Shown piece after piece: positions 1 through 11,028 of a stretch of 64,000 nt of DNA (positions are counted from its first letter, which is position 1; the number at the start of each line of letters is the position of its first letter). The stretch lies in the NCBI GenBank assembly GCA_018873225.1, contig JAEILZ010000006.1:2976001-3040000 (forward strand), written 5' to 3'. Source of the DNA: [Phialemoniopsis] sp. UDSM-2020. Taxonomy: Eukaryota > Ascomycota > Sordariomycetes > Thyridiales > Thyridiaceae. A program made the position numbers and the translations under genes. The notes below the pieces were generated by a model, which worked only from the letters and a program-made list of their open reading frames with translations, was not told where the DNA came from and did no database searches.

Positions 1-39
1 AGTGCTGGTCCAGATCTAGGCCTATTTCAGAAGGTCTAA

Positions 40-2430
40 TCAGAACATGCAATCCAGGCATTCTAGTGGAAATGTAAACATACCAATAAAGAGTCCAGTA
101 TCGGGGTGTCGGATCGCCAAGTCTACTTCCGAATAGACGGCAGCAAAGGGATGCATGAGGATTTGCGGGAAAGACTCTGGGTCATCTAGACACCTGTCAT
201 GAAAGCTCTGGAGCTCCGATGCGTATCTGGCTGCCAGATCAATCTCATCTTCTGAACCATTGCCTCGGGGGTGTACCGAAGAGCGTAGGCCTCGCCAGCG
301 TCTCGAGATGTCTTGCAAGTAAGTAATGAGATTCAAAAATTCCGGATGAAGCTCCGTGTTGTAGAATCGCCAGTGGACTTCTCAGATGTTAGAATGAATC
401 GTCTCTGAAAGAGTTGAGGACGTACCTAGTAGTACTTTGGCGGCGATAAATGCGCAGAATGCAAATTCGGCAGCTACTAGATAGGTAATGTGAGAGAAGA
501 ATCTCCCGATGATGGATGAAACCTCCACAGCTGCCAGATGACATGTTTCCGCACTGCAGCTCGTGGGTATTTTGACAAGCCTTGTCAGTTCTGGTGATGG
601 ATATGCAATGTGCTGATGGAGAAGAATCATGGAAATGTTGTGGGTGAGATGCGAAAGGGTAAGGTTGGGGTCCATCTCGATGGTGGCCTTTTCTTTCGAT
701 ACACCAGAGTCGCTCCATCTTTGAGGGAAGAACAATTTCCACCTGGATCACTAGTAAGTACACGACACGGTGTCTAGGTCTGAATGGGTTAAGATGAGAA
801 GTGACTTACTGGACAAGTCTCACGTCGAGCTCTTTGAATCTGACGAGCCATTTGTTGACTTCATCTCTGTCATTGAAATCAACCTCATGCTGGAGGAAGA
901 GCGATGTGACCTGGCTCAATGACTCTGTGGCTTCGATCCGAAAGGCTAGGGCTCCGATGTTCAACAGCTCTGCCGATGTAGCTGGTGGTGAGGGCCCCTC
1001 ATGACTTGCTTCGTTGCGCAAGCCTATGCCAGACATAAGGTTGCCGATCTTGGCTGTGGTTTTGTCCAAGATGCCACAGAACGGCGTGACGACTTTCTCT
1101 CCGCGAGCCCAGATATTTCCTCCACACGGGACCCTGCGACGGACGTCTAGTGCGCTCAGTCCGGTGTTCCAACCAGATGTGACTGAGGTGAACCTGTCCA
1201 ACAGGAATATTATCCAGAAAACCCTTCTCTGCTCTTCTATCTCGATAAAGCCAGTCGGTCTTGGAAGCAAACTCAAGGGGCGCATGAATGACTGTCGAGG
1301 TGGCTCATCCAATTCCATGGTCAGTTGGAGATAGTCAACACTCCTCACTAGTGAACCTATTATAGACCAGGCTCGGGGGAAGTTGGCAGATCCGAGCTAC
1401 AAAGGTCAGCCAGACGATAACTACTGGACATTATATAGACTTACATGATCGAATGCAACAAGTGCAAGGGACTGGAGATTCTCAATCGACAGTCGGTTCA
1501 TTGCATTCAGCATGACCACGTTTCTCGAAACTCTGATCTGCTGCTCTATGTCGGATTGCCCCAGCGCAAACTCTGGAGAATCGACCTGTCGTATTGCAAC
1601 AACGACGATGGCATGCATTAGGATGCCGAGACTGCTAGTCTCGTCGGGATCTTGTAACCGGGCTCGGAAACGCCCCTCGTGGATGAAGGGGATCCAGTGG
1701 TGAACTTTGGTAAAGTAGGCCTTGAGAATGTGCTGCATCGCCCCGTCCTCTGGCAGGGAGTGCGTACATTCATCTAATCGATCCCAATTTGGCAATGGCC
1801 GTGAATCATCCGGGTGCTTGCGCTTCCGGGAGTGATTTCTAGCGGTGTCGTTCTGTCCATTACCGATCGCTATATGCTGTTCACAATAGCTGTTTCGGTT
1901 GGCATTCTGCAACGAGCCTCCTGTATTTGGAGATGAAGAACTCTTGTTCTTGAATTCGTTGGCTATTAGCAAAGCCGCATGGTAGAGACAGCCCTGAGCA
2001 TCGCTAGGATTCGGCGGCGAGCCTTGGACAGTTTGGCCTTGACTCTGTCGTTCGAGAACAAGTCTTTCCAGAGTTTCTGCACCGATTAGCCCGATACTTG
2101 TAGGACAATGTGAAGGAAAGCAAACCTAAGCGGCGGCTCATGCTCTCTATTGCACCACTCCGCAATCCTGGCTTGAGTCGGCTAGTGTCATATACGCAGT
2201 CACAGGCTAACAAGAACCGGATAACAGTCAGGATCAAGGCTAAAAAGCGGGCACGTGTCAGACAGCAACTCACACAGTCGAGAACATTGTGAGCAGGAAG
2301 GCTGCTCTCTAGAACACTTGAGCTTTTTCCTTCGGCAGGACTGACATGCCGGCATGCTCTCTGCTGACTGACTGGGGCTTTCGGAACGGCGGGACCTCCG
2401 TCTCGGGGTATGATTCTCGTGACTCTCCAT
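40..2430 (-). CDS. Zn(II)2Cys6 transcription factor with fungal-specific middle homology region
   Basis: Nuclear DNA-binding regulator of the Gal4 class. I read six exons: 2274-2430, 2126-2206, 2076-1445, 1396-810, 742-426 and 377-40, giving 703 residues with every junction in frame and GT-AG. The zinc cluster has six cysteines at 29, 32, 39, 46, 49 and 56 (C-x2-C-x6-C-x6-C-x2-C-x6-C). The last cysteine is supplied by exon 2, which confirms the first intron. A basic linker follows, then a Fungal_trans-like region with an AFDH motif ahead of the third intron and RSVDYLQL just after it. The start is the ATG at 2430; an in-frame TTG lies just upstream. It is followed on the same strand by a GH88 hydrolase and a DUF2264 gene, with a sugar permease beyond, so it is the natural candidate regulator of that group. 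Its ligand is unknown. Confidence 0.9.
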
Positions 2431-2985
2431 TGTCAATGACCTACGATGAGCAGAGTCCTAAAAAGAGTAATCAAGAAAGGAGGCTTGTGGTCGATGCCAG
2501 AAGGAAGTTAAAGCTCTTGGCGAGCAGTGGAGTGTAGTTAGCTGTCAGGTGACGCAGAACTGGGTCTGGCTCTTAGACTCGGCTTCCCCGCTTTTGCTCA
2601 GCGATCTTTCTTCCGAACCCCGGGCGTCTAGGCCTCCTTAGGTGCTGGAGTTATGGTGAATTTCTCACTACAGTTGGCTCAGCTGTAAATGGTTAACTTT
2701 TAGAACGAAGTACTCTACAACTACAACTTTCCAAACTAGAGGTCTTTCATTCTATCTAGAGAGGGATGCCCATATGCAAACACTTTTCTCTTCTCTGCTT
2801 TCCGTGCATATCATCTGAAGTACATATCTCTATTTTAAATGCACAAGGACTAGCTACGACCTCCAGGGCCATGGTGTACCCTGGAACATCTGAATAGCTG
2901 AACAATGACAGATCTATCTCCAAGGAGAAGCATGCTTTCATTTCCAATTACGTGCGAAGATAAGTAGATGGTTCAACTAGACTCT
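2431..2985. other. Intergenic region without a supported gene
   Basis: About 555 bp between the regulator start and the GH88 stop. It contains the 5' flank of the regulator and the 3' flank of GH88. No ORF here has family-like sequence, and I see no repeat. Confidence 0.6.
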
Positions 2986-4611
2986 CTAAACAAGACCCAT
3001 TCTCAAAAGCTTATTGCCAAACTCCAGGAAGTAGTAATCCGCATATACCAACCCATGGTTGCTGTATCTCATCAGTGCAGCCTCATTATGGTTGGCTGTA
3101 GAGTTTCTCAGGATGGCATCAAACGTCACGCCATCAACCTTGACCTGCGAGTCGGATGTGACGGTGAATTGCGCTCTATCACGCGCCTGGCACATGTCGA
3201 TGGTGTCAGATACGATGCGCAAAGATGCGTCAAGGTATCTCGTTCCGTCTTGGAGGATTTGGTGCAGGAGCAGCAAGCCGTTGGCGGCGATCATGCCAGC
3301 CGACGAGTCTCGCAGGGGATTGCTCCCTTGAGGAAAGGGCGCGTCAAAGTCCCAGAGAGGCACATACGGATGCTCGTGCTGTGCATTTCCGAGTCGCATG
3401 AGGAAGTGCTCCGCGAGGCGGATGGCTGTTTGCAGGAAGACGTCATCCTTGGTCCAAACGTACGTCTGGGCAAAACCGAGGATTGTCCAGGCTTGTCCTC
3501 TGTCCCAAATTGTCAGCTTCAGGGCATATTCATACACAGAGGCGCTGTGTCTTTTGCTCACCTTGACCACGTGGAGTCGTCTTTGTATCCTTGATGGGTG
3601 GATTTTGCCTTGATTGAGCCGTCTCGGGGGTCGCAGTTGACGACATGCCACGTGGAGTTGTCATCTCGAATCAGGTGTTGCCGGACGAAATGGGCGTGTG
3701 AAGTGGCCATATCAATGAGCCGTTGGTCCGATGTCTGGTGACCGATATAGTACAGGAGATCCAGATCTAAAAGGTAATTAGCTTGATTCTGGCGGGTTTG
3801 TAGAGGGCTGGCTAGTCATACTGCACATGCTGTCGACGATGATCAAGAAGTCGGTGTCCATATCTGTGATGCTGTACGTCTTGCTGCTCTGCTTGTCCCA
3901 GCTCCGGATGGCCTGCAACTTCGCGTTGTAGCGATTCGCCAGATTGTGAGCGGCGCGGACTAGAGACGCCAGACTCTCGTAGTTTCCAGTAAGCTCCCAG
4001 TCTTGTCGCAGTGCGGGTTGTGTGATGAAGCCCATGTCGTGTGTGTTTGTTCGATCCGCCATCCTATTCATCGGTGTACCCCATGCACGACACAGATGCA
4101 GCAGTTGTGTATGGAAGGTCGTTTGATCGACGCCTTGGGGTGTGGGCAGGCTCATTGGGTATTTGACGGCTCGTTCGAGGAGACAGTAGAGGCTACCAGG
4201 AAAGAAACCACAAGTCCAGAATAGGATATCCTTAGTCTGGTATCGCCCGGGTGTCTCGCCGTCCTCCGGCACCCATTCGGGGTAGTTGGTCGGTGGTTTC
4301 TGATGCTTGTTATTAGCGGCCCGCTCCGACTGTATTGTGTGTTAATCTCACGGGGCCGGGTCAAAATCACATACATCGCCATCAAGGAGTTCAGCAGCAA
4401 CCTTCCAAATCTTGGCCGCAGCACTCTCGGCGAACAGGCCCGGAAGGTCAGCTGCCAAGTTGTGACGAGGTGACGACAATGCAGGCTTGTTCTTCCGGGA
4501 CGAGAGGGATGCGTCGCTGGTCAAAGAAACGGTAGGTGAGGTGTTAGCGGTTAGACTGGGCGAGAAGTCATCTCGCTGGTTTCCGGAGGACGAGCTGGAT
4601 GAAGAAGTCAT
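2986..4611 (-). CDS. GH88 unsaturated glucuronyl hydrolase
   Basis: Predicted to remove the 4,5-unsaturated uronic acid from the non-reducing end of oligosaccharides left by polysaccharide lyases; in GH88 this proceeds by hydration of the double bond. Four exons: 4611-4375, 4329-3822, 3766-3562 and 3499-2986, giving 487 residues. The two aspartates essential in the bacterial enzyme appear as HDMGF (Asp177) and VDSMCN (Asp245); the second motif spans the second intron, which supports the splice. Other family landmarks are SRGQAW across the third intron, DSSAGMIAANGLL and NHNEAALMRYSNHG near the C-terminus. The N-terminus is a serine run with no signal peptide, so the protein is probably cytosolic and acts on imported sugar. 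That agrees with the nearby permease. Substrate preference cannot be read from the sequence. Confidence 0.92.
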
Positions 4612-5298
4612 TTTGTGCGTTGCGGTGCTCAATCAAAGTCGTCCCATCAATTGTCGTACTATGGAGAGATCAGTACTCAAGTGCTTCGATGCATTGATAG
4701 TAGTCTTGAGTATAGGTAGGAAAGTCCCTGTTGGCCAAGACTCCTTTCCTTAAGAGGCACCCCCATGGGGGACGGAAGAAGTCGCTTCGTCGAGATCGAC
4801 AAGGTCGGTCGCCTTCTCCGGGCCTTTGGGTGTTGCACGACATGAAAACCAGCAAAGGAATCAGCTGCTGACCAATGGACATGCACGGAGCATTTCCGAG
4901 GTTCGCCCCGATGCCCGTTTCTAGAGCTGCCCGAGCTAGTTATGGGGTAGGATGGGCCGAAATATGGGGGAGATCAGTCGAGTGATTTACTGGATTCTTA
5001 CTTGTCTTAGTCTAGTTTCTTGAACCACCAACCCTCCCAAATTCGGACGGCAGTTCATGATCACCTCGTGTTGCCATCAATGGTACTTGTCATAATCAAA
5101 TGATACAACATACATCAAAACTGCGACACCAGTGTAGATACATCTGTTAATCCTCAAAACTGACGTGACATCCGTTTTATCGAGTTATTAAGCGAAGACA
5201 TCAAGGTGGAATAGATCAATCAAATGTCTTAGTGTTCAATAATATCTATCAAGCTATGCCGTAACCTTATGAACGATCTGATCTAGAGCCAACTCAAC
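4612..5298. other. Intergenic region without a supported gene
   Basis: About 690 bp carrying the GH88 promoter and the DUF2264 3' flank. Short antisense ORFs here do not resemble any family I know. Confidence 0.6.
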
Positions 5299-7197
5299 TT
5301 ACTTCTGACGACTGTAGTGCTTGACGATATCTACTTCCTTACCCTCAGCCTCAAGCGTCTTTCTCAACTCCTCGACGGTAGGGATGTCGGGCGGCGAGGT
5401 CCAGCGACCCTTTACAGTCTGACCGTCTGGGCCTGCGAGCACAGCGCACCGGAACACACGTGTCTGATCAGCTTCAACGCTGCCTCGTAGCTGCGGCACA
5501 AGTGTACGCGCAAACATGAGGCTCGTGTTGCCGTGCGGCTTGTTTACTCGGCCGACCCGGCCCTGATCCGGGGAGGCATCCAGAATACCGCTGAAATCGC
5601 CAGTGCGAGTCAACACCCAGGCAGCACCGCCCTCGGCATGCATCTCATCCCCGTTCAAGTCATGCCTAGGCGCCGCGAACCCACCCTCGATCGTGCTGAG
5701 CTTGCGTGGCGACTTCACGACATGCACACGGACATGCCAGTCTGCGTACGGTACCAGCCACGTCTCGACGGTGACATCAGCCCACGGCCGCCACAGCGAG
5801 TACATGATCCCGTCACCAGTCATCTGCGCGACCTCGCAGCGCTCACGGACGCGGTAGTGCACACCATCGTCGCTGAGCCCGAGCATGTTGTCAAACACAC
5901 CGACGTCGAAGCCGCGCTCGTCGCTCTCGACTGAGAACCCGTAGCGGCTCGAGTACGCAAATTTGGTGTATTTTTCCGGTACGGAGCGGATGGCGTTGGT
6001 AGTGTCTGGCCCGGAGGTGAGCATGACGGTGTGACCACCGGGGCTGTGGGTGCAGACGAGACCGGCCACGGGAAAGGGGGCGACGGCCGAGCGTGCGGGC
6101 ATGGGCAGCTCTTCGGCGACCCAGAAAGGGTGATCCGCTGGCAAGCTGAGTGGACTGAAGGCTTTCATTGCCCAGAAGGGGGAGCCAGATGATAGGTATC
6201 GCTCGGCCATGTAGGGGTTCGGGTAGGCGTAGCCCAGGGTGAGGATGCCGTCACGCCGAGAGATTGGCTGGGCTGCCCACCACCGGAGATTTCGCAGAAA
6301 CAGCCCCTTGATGACACCCCAGGGCAGAGCTTCAATGCCCGCCACAGCCAGATAGCCCCAATAAGCCGCAGCGCAAAACCGGTACGCCAGACTCCGGCCA
6401 TACGGCACATTAGCACCGTCCTCAGCGAACCAGTGCAAGAACGCTGGAGCGAAGGCCCTGGCGCGCTCCTTGAGCCGCTCAGCACGGGCCTTGTCTGTCG
6501 GACGGTGCACTGCGTAGAACATGCCGTAGAAGTGCATCGCCCATGGGTTGTAGTAATCGATACGCCGCGTGTCGCCAGCGTCCTCACCGTCCCGATACCA
6601 GCCATCGGAAATGTACAGACTCTCCAGGTCATCGAGATACTCCACCGTGCCGGCGCTGTCCACTTCGGCGCCGACGCTCTCGAGGGCTAAATCGACCATG
6701 ACTCTGAAGTATTTGTGGTTGTTTGAGCCATGCTCGTCGTTTCGGCTGCTCAAGAGCCAGTTGATGACATTGCGCTTTGCAACATCGTCTAGGGGCTTCC
6801 AATAGTGATCCGGGGCGATCAAGATCCCGAACGCGATGGCGGCGCCCTCAACATGCCTCTGGTCACGATGTGGTACTGCCCCCCAATATTCGGGGTGGTT
6901 GGGATCCGTGCCATGCTTCAGGCCGTCTCTCAATATGTCCCAATGATCGAAGCTGTAGCCCCCAGCGGCCAGCGGCGCAACTCCGAACAGAGGCCGGGCG
7001 TAGCCCTCCAGATCGCAGGCGGCGCGGTCCCAGGCGGATGCCGAGGCATCGATCTGAACGCGGGCGTTGCCCTCGGAGAACGTAGGTATTATAGGCTCAA
7101 AGAGGTCTCTCACGGCTTTTGCGACATGGTCTCGTGTCTTGAACGGGTTGCCATGTAGAGGGTTGAACCTCGCATCGCCGTTGGTGACTTGAGACAT
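5299..7197 (-). CDS. DUF2264-domain protein, probable carbohydrate-active enzyme
   Basis: A single-exon gene of 632 residues covering a complete DUF2264 protein. The N-terminal two thirds has the aromatic-rich pattern of an alpha/alpha-barrel enzyme (for example GYARPLFGVAPLAAGGY, residues about 65-81, and HPEYWGAVPHRDQRHVEGAA about 100-119). The C-terminal third looks like a beta-rich domain, as in many uronate- or polysaccharide-processing enzymes. No signal peptide is visible, so it is probably intracellular. DUF2264 genes are often found beside polysaccharide-degradation genes in bacteria; I recall that part of this family was given a CAZy GH number but cannot confirm it here. It lies between GH88 on the same strand and a divergent sugar permease about 600 bp away. 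Reaction unknown; a glycosidase on GlcA-type linkages is a guess from context. Confidence 0.85.
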   Translation of the reverse strand: MSQVTNGDARFNPLHGNPFKTRDHVAKAVRDLFEPIIPTFSEGNARVQIDASASAWDRAACDLEGYARPLFGVAPLAAGGYSFDHWDILRDGLKHGTDPNHPEYWGAVPHRDQRHVEGAAIAFGILIAPDHYWKPLDDVAKRNVINWLLSSRNDEHGSNNHKYFRVMVDLALESVGAEVDSAGTVEYLDDLESLYISDGWYRDGEDAGDTRRIDYYNPWAMHFYGMFYAVHRPTDKARAERLKERARAFAPAFLHWFAEDGANVPYGRSLAYRFCAAAYWGYLAVAGIEALPWGVIKGLFLRNLRWWAAQPISRRDGILTLGYAYPNPYMAERYLSSGSPFWAMKAFSPLSLPADHPFWVAEELPMPARSAVAPFPVAGLVCTHSPGGHTVMLTSGPDTTNAIRSVPEKYTKFAYSSRYGFSVESDERGFDVGVFDNMLGLSDDGVHYRVRERCEVAQMTGDGIMYSLWRPWADVTVETWLVPYADWHVRVHVVKSPRKLSTIEGGFAAPRHDLNGDEMHAEGGAAWVLTRTGDFSGILDASPDQGRVGRVNKPHGNTSLMFARTLVPQLRGSVEADQTRVFRCAVLAGPDGQTVKGRWTSPPDIPTVEELRKTLEAEGKEVDIVKHYSRQK

Positions 7198-7350
7198 GTT
7201 GAGCAGAAGATTCTTCGCAGCACGAGCTAAGGTCTAGTACGTGCGGACAGGCTTGGCGAACAGTGAGGCTTGAAGACGAGCAAGCTCATTATGATAACAG
7301 ATAACGTTCAAGTGCTGTGGGATCTGCGATGTCGCAAGTTGACTCGGTAT

Positions 7351-7364
7351 CGGACTGTCGACCG
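7351..7364. promoter_or_regulatory. CGG-N8-CCG palindrome between DUF2264 and sugar permease genes
   Basis: Inverted CGG triplets in the divergent promoter (CGGACTGTCGACCG). The shape fits a Zn2Cys6 dimer site. No second copy with this spacing was found in the group, so the assignment is weak. Confidence 0.3.
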
Positions 7365-7423
7365 ATGGCTTTCGAGGCGCTACGTGAGGAAGTGGAGGCT
7401 AGCACCGGAAATCGGGTCGGGCT

Positions 7424-7435
7424 CGGAGACGTCCG
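7424..7435. promoter_or_regulatory. CGG-N6-CCG palindrome between DUF2264 and sugar permease genes
   Basis: A 12-bp sequence, CGGAGACGTCCG, with inverted CGG triplets six bases apart, the spacing used by some Gal4-class dimers. It lies in the same divergent promoter as the N8 site. It could serve the regulator at 40-2430, but a single occurrence may be chance. Confidence 0.35.
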
Positions 7436-7799
7436 ACCTCGCGCTTCATCCCACTAGTATGGAACCGCTAGAAATGGGTACGCCCATGGGGAAAGGCCCA
7501 TATGGCAATCCTTGCTTTTCCCCGCGCTGTGGTGAGTGGACTGACTGGACACCCGCATGATTCCATGCCTCTTACGAGCGAGCCTGGTAGGTCTTGGAGG
7601 GATTCTATCATTCGCCCCTGTTCTCAGGATGTCGCTCGTGTCCCCTGCAGACTGATTCTATATAAGCCGATGTTCCATGTCCACTCACGACTTGCGTTCT
7701 TTTCATCCTCAACCTTCTGCATAGGTTCTTTCTTCGCGTCCACCTTCGACTTATACCGCAACTCTCTTTCTTGCTACAGAGTAGTGCCTCTCCAACAGC

Positions 7800-9359
7800 A
7801 TGGCCCCAGACCAACAGGCCGAACGGCACCAGCCCACCGGGTTGATGCTGAAAGATGTCCTACCGAAGCTCGACAAGTGGTGGTGGCAGTACAGCCACCT
7901 CCGTACCTTGAACTTCCTACTGCTCTCGGCCCTTCTCACGGAGGCCACTCTGGGCTTCGACGGGTCCATGCTCAACGGTCTTCAGTCACTGAAACAGTGG
8001 TCCAGGTACTTTGATAACCCCACAGGGGTGCGACTGGGCGCCATGGTGAACGGCACCAAGTTCGGCTCCCTGATCGCCACCCTGGTCTCCGCCTGGCTTT
8101 GCGACAGGTTCGGGCGGCGTTGGCCGATCTTTTGGGGATCCTGCATTATCATCGCTGGCTCCATCCTTCAGGGTGCTTCTCAAAACATCGCCATGTTTAT
8201 TGCTTCGCGGTGGATCCTTGGCTTTGGACTCGGCATTTTACAGTGCTGCTCGACATTGCTCCTCTCCGAGGTCGCCTACCCAGCTCATCGTGGCAAGATC
8301 ACCGCCATATACGAGCCGTCATGGCCTCTCGGAGCCTTAATTGCCGCCTGGGTCACCTTCGGCTCCTTCAAGATGCAGAGCACCTGGGCTTGGCGGCTTC
8401 CGAGTCTGCTTCAGTGCATGACCTCCATCATCCAAGTCGTGCTCATCCTCTTCACGCCCGAATCACCCAGATGGCTCATCAGCAAGAATCGTCACGAGGA
8501 AGCTTTCGAGATGCTGACCAAGTACCATGCTGGTGGCGATCGTGATTCAGAACTGGTCAAGTTCGAGATTGCCGAGATCAACGCCAGCCTCGAGGTCTCC
8601 CAATCCCAGCGATCGTCTTCATGGCTCGACTTCTTCAAGACCAAGGGCAACCGGCACCGGCTGTTCATCGTTGCGACCGCTGGTTTCCTCCTTCAATGGG
8701 CCGGCAACAGTCTCGTCTCGTACTTCCTGCCTCTGATCCTCAAGAACGTAGGCATCACCGACAGCTACACCCAATTGATCATCAACGCGTGCTCGCAAGT
8801 CTGGTCCTTTCTCTGGGCCCTCTTCTTCGCCCTGCTCATCGACCGCTTCGGCCGGCGGAAGCTGCTCCTGGCGTCCTACGGCAGCATGTTCCTGACCTAC
8901 CTGATCTGGACCATCCTCGCCGCCATCAACACGCAGCAGAACTTCGCGAACAAGTCCATGGGCCACGGTATCGTCGTCCTCATCTTCGCCTTCTTCTGCT
9001 TCTACCACATCACGGCGCCCATCCTGCCGCTCTACACCACCGAGGTCATGGCCTACGAGCTGCGCGCCAAGGGGCAGGCCATCTTCCAGTTCGGCAGCAG
9101 CCTGGCGAGCATCTTCAACGGCTTCATCAACCCAATCGCCATCGAGAACATCAACTGGAGGTACTACATTGTGTTTGTCTGCCTGCTTGCCCTGTGGACT
9201 GCCATTGTCTACTTTGCCTACCCGGAGACGAAGGGGCTGTCACTCGAGGAGATCAGCAACGTCTTTGACGGCAAGAACTCTACGCTTGATCAGGGTATCG
9301 CTGTCAGTCCCAAGTTCGATGAACAGAATGTCGTCAACGTGGAGCTGGCCCGTAAGTAG
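7800..9359 (+). CDS. MFS sugar (disaccharide/hexose) permease
   Basis: Plasma-membrane sugar:proton symporter of the MFS sugar-porter family, 519 residues in one exon, with twelve predicted membrane spans. Family signatures are visible: DRFGRRW after TM2, RWILGFGLGI in TM4, PESPRWLI before the central loop, DRFGRRK after TM8 and PETKGLSLEEI after TM12. The TM1 sequence LTEATLGFDGSMLNG and the AYPAHRGK loop resemble the fungal lactose/cellobiose permease branch more than the monosaccharide branch. It is transcribed away from DUF2264 across a 600-bp promoter and completes the regulator-GH88-DUF2264-permease group, so import of a uronate-containing oligosaccharide is plausible. The actual substrate is not determined by sequence. 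Confidence 0.92.
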   Translation: MAPDQQAERHQPTGLMLKDVLPKLDKWWWQYSHLRTLNFLLLSALLTEATLGFDGSMLNGLQSLKQWSRYFDNPTGVRLGAMVNGTKFGSLIATLVSAWLCDRFGRRWPIFWGSCIIIAGSILQGASQNIAMFIASRWILGFGLGILQCCSTLLLSEVAYPAHRGKITAIYEPSWPLGALIAAWVTFGSFKMQSTWAWRLPSLLQCMTSIIQVVLILFTPESPRWLISKNRHEEAFEMLTKYHAGGDRDSELVKFEIAEINASLEVSQSQRSSSWLDFFKTKGNRHRLFIVATAGFLLQWAGNSLVSYFLPLILKNVGITDSYTQLIINACSQVWSFLWALFFALLIDRFGRRKLLLASYGSMFLTYLIWTILAAINTQQNFANKSMGHGIVVLIFAFFCFYHITAPILPLYTTEVMAYELRAKGQAIFQFGSSLASIFNGFINPIAIENINWRYYIVFVCLLALWTAIVYFAYPETKGLSLEEISNVFDGKNSTLDQGIAVSPKFDEQNVVNVELARK

Positions 9360-9660
9360 GAGGCTCATTGAATTTAATCATACTTTCTGCCCTACATGTA
9401 TCTTAGGTCATTGCGGTGGGAAGGGAAGCAAGCATAGTCAAGCCGATCAAGGTTACCCAAGGTACCCTGGACAATGTAGACTGTGATTGGCATCGCCATT
9501 GCAGATGAGATCTGGTATTTTTTAGACCGAATTGACGAGGTGTTTGATCAGAACATGCAGGTATCCAAGTGTTCGCTGCATAGATACCCACGTTACGTAT
9601 CCTCGAGATAAATGCGATGACGGCAGTCTAAGTAAATGAAGCCTAGCTCATAGAAGCATT

Positions 9661-10780
9661 CTACAACTTTTGCATAGTAACCTACGGGTTCGACATGGTC
9701 AGCAACGCACAGTGTTTACCCAGACAGCATTAGGATTTGCAGACTACTCACAATATCAGTAGACTGGACGTAGTCCTCGATGTCGGCGATTTCGTCCTCG
9801 AGCTCGCTGAGAGAGACCTTCTCGTCCTCGATGACCAGGTTGATCTGGAGCTTGCTGACGCCGTAGCCGATGGGGACCAGCTTGGAGCTACCCCAGAGAA
9901 GACCGTCCTTGGCGATGCCGCGGACAGACTCCTCTAGGGCCTTCATGTCGGTCTCGTCGTCTGCAAGACCGAAGCGGTCTGTGATTTAGAATACGAACAG
10001 GATAAGAAGTCGCATAGATACGCACCCCAAGGCTTGACGTCCATGATGACGACTGATTTGGCAACAGTCTTGGGCTTGGCAGCCTTCTTCACCTTGTAAG
10101 CAGCCAGGCGCTCCTCGCGGATGCGGGCGGCCTCGGCATCCTCCTCTTCGTCGTCGCTGCCGAACAGATCGACATCCTCCCCATCCTCGCCTGTCTTCAC
10201 GGTGGTCGGCTCCTGGGCCGGCTTCAGGGAAGCGGGGCCTTCGGCCTCAGGGCCGTACATGGTGTATGGCTTGGTGGCGTCACCGGGTAGGGAGGCGAAA
10301 TTGGCTTCGTGCGAGGCGATGTCCTTCCACCAGCGGGCGGCGTGGGGGTACTCGGCGGCGTCGGGGCTCGCTTTCAGGGCCTTGAAGCAGGCAACATCGG
10401 CCTGAGAGGGAGTGGCACTAGGAGCCCAAGAAGGTTAATTTTCCTCTGATGGGAGGCAAAGCACAGACGAAAGGGACAGGCAAGACCGGGTGTGCGGAAT
10501 GAATTTTAGAGAAGCATGTGTTGAGGACTTCTTCTGTTTCTTCGAAGACATTCCCGGACACCAAGGAAAGGAGCCATGACCTACCCCACGATGTAGGATC
10601 GAGTGGTCAACCAATTGTTAAGGGCTGGATAATGAATTAGCTGTCGGGTCCGGTGGTCGCGAGAGCAGGCGTAGAGTCGGACTTTCGCGATTGCTCGCAA
10701 GGGGCACAGATAAATTGCACAAGTGCCCAGGGGAACTCACCATCTAGACCAGTGTCCTGAAGGAAGTCGGTAAACCCCAT
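9661..10780 (-). CDS. efb1: Translation elongation factor 1-beta
   Basis: Guanine-nucleotide exchange subunit that reloads eEF1A with GTP. Five exons: 10780-10741, 10624-10585, 10417-10026, 9978-9752 and 9681-9661, giving 239 residues. The N-terminus ([19 protein letters not shown]) and a GST-C-like region (residues about 25-70) lead to an acidic linker with [11 protein letters not shown]. The conserved EF1-GNE domain follows, with [13 protein letters not shown] (spanning the fourth exon junction), [14 protein letters not shown] and IEDYVQSTD. The last exon is only seven codons (VTMQKL plus stop), the expected C-terminus of the family. Two 40-nt exons at the 5' end are typical of this gene in filamentous fungi. 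Housekeeping gene; the match is unambiguous. Confidence 0.96.
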
Positions 10781-11028
10781 ATTGGCGAGGCAGAGAAAGA
10801 ATCTATTTGGACATTCGTAGGATATCTAGAAACTAAAATTCATAGTTTACAGAGACGATAGAAAGTAGATCGAGGAGAACGGGATGCAATCAGTAGCGAG
10901 AGCTTACAGGGTGTCGGCGGTGACTCATCGCCGAGTTCAAGATGGACAGGACGTCACAAACCACACCAAGACAAAGATTGTTACATTCTATTATTAGATT
11001 AAAAGGCCAGGGATATGTCATTGCTACA

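Noticed and set aside
8621..9268. 215-codon ORF within the sugar permease
   Set aside because: Out-of-frame shadow on the same strand; the permease frame has all the family motifs.
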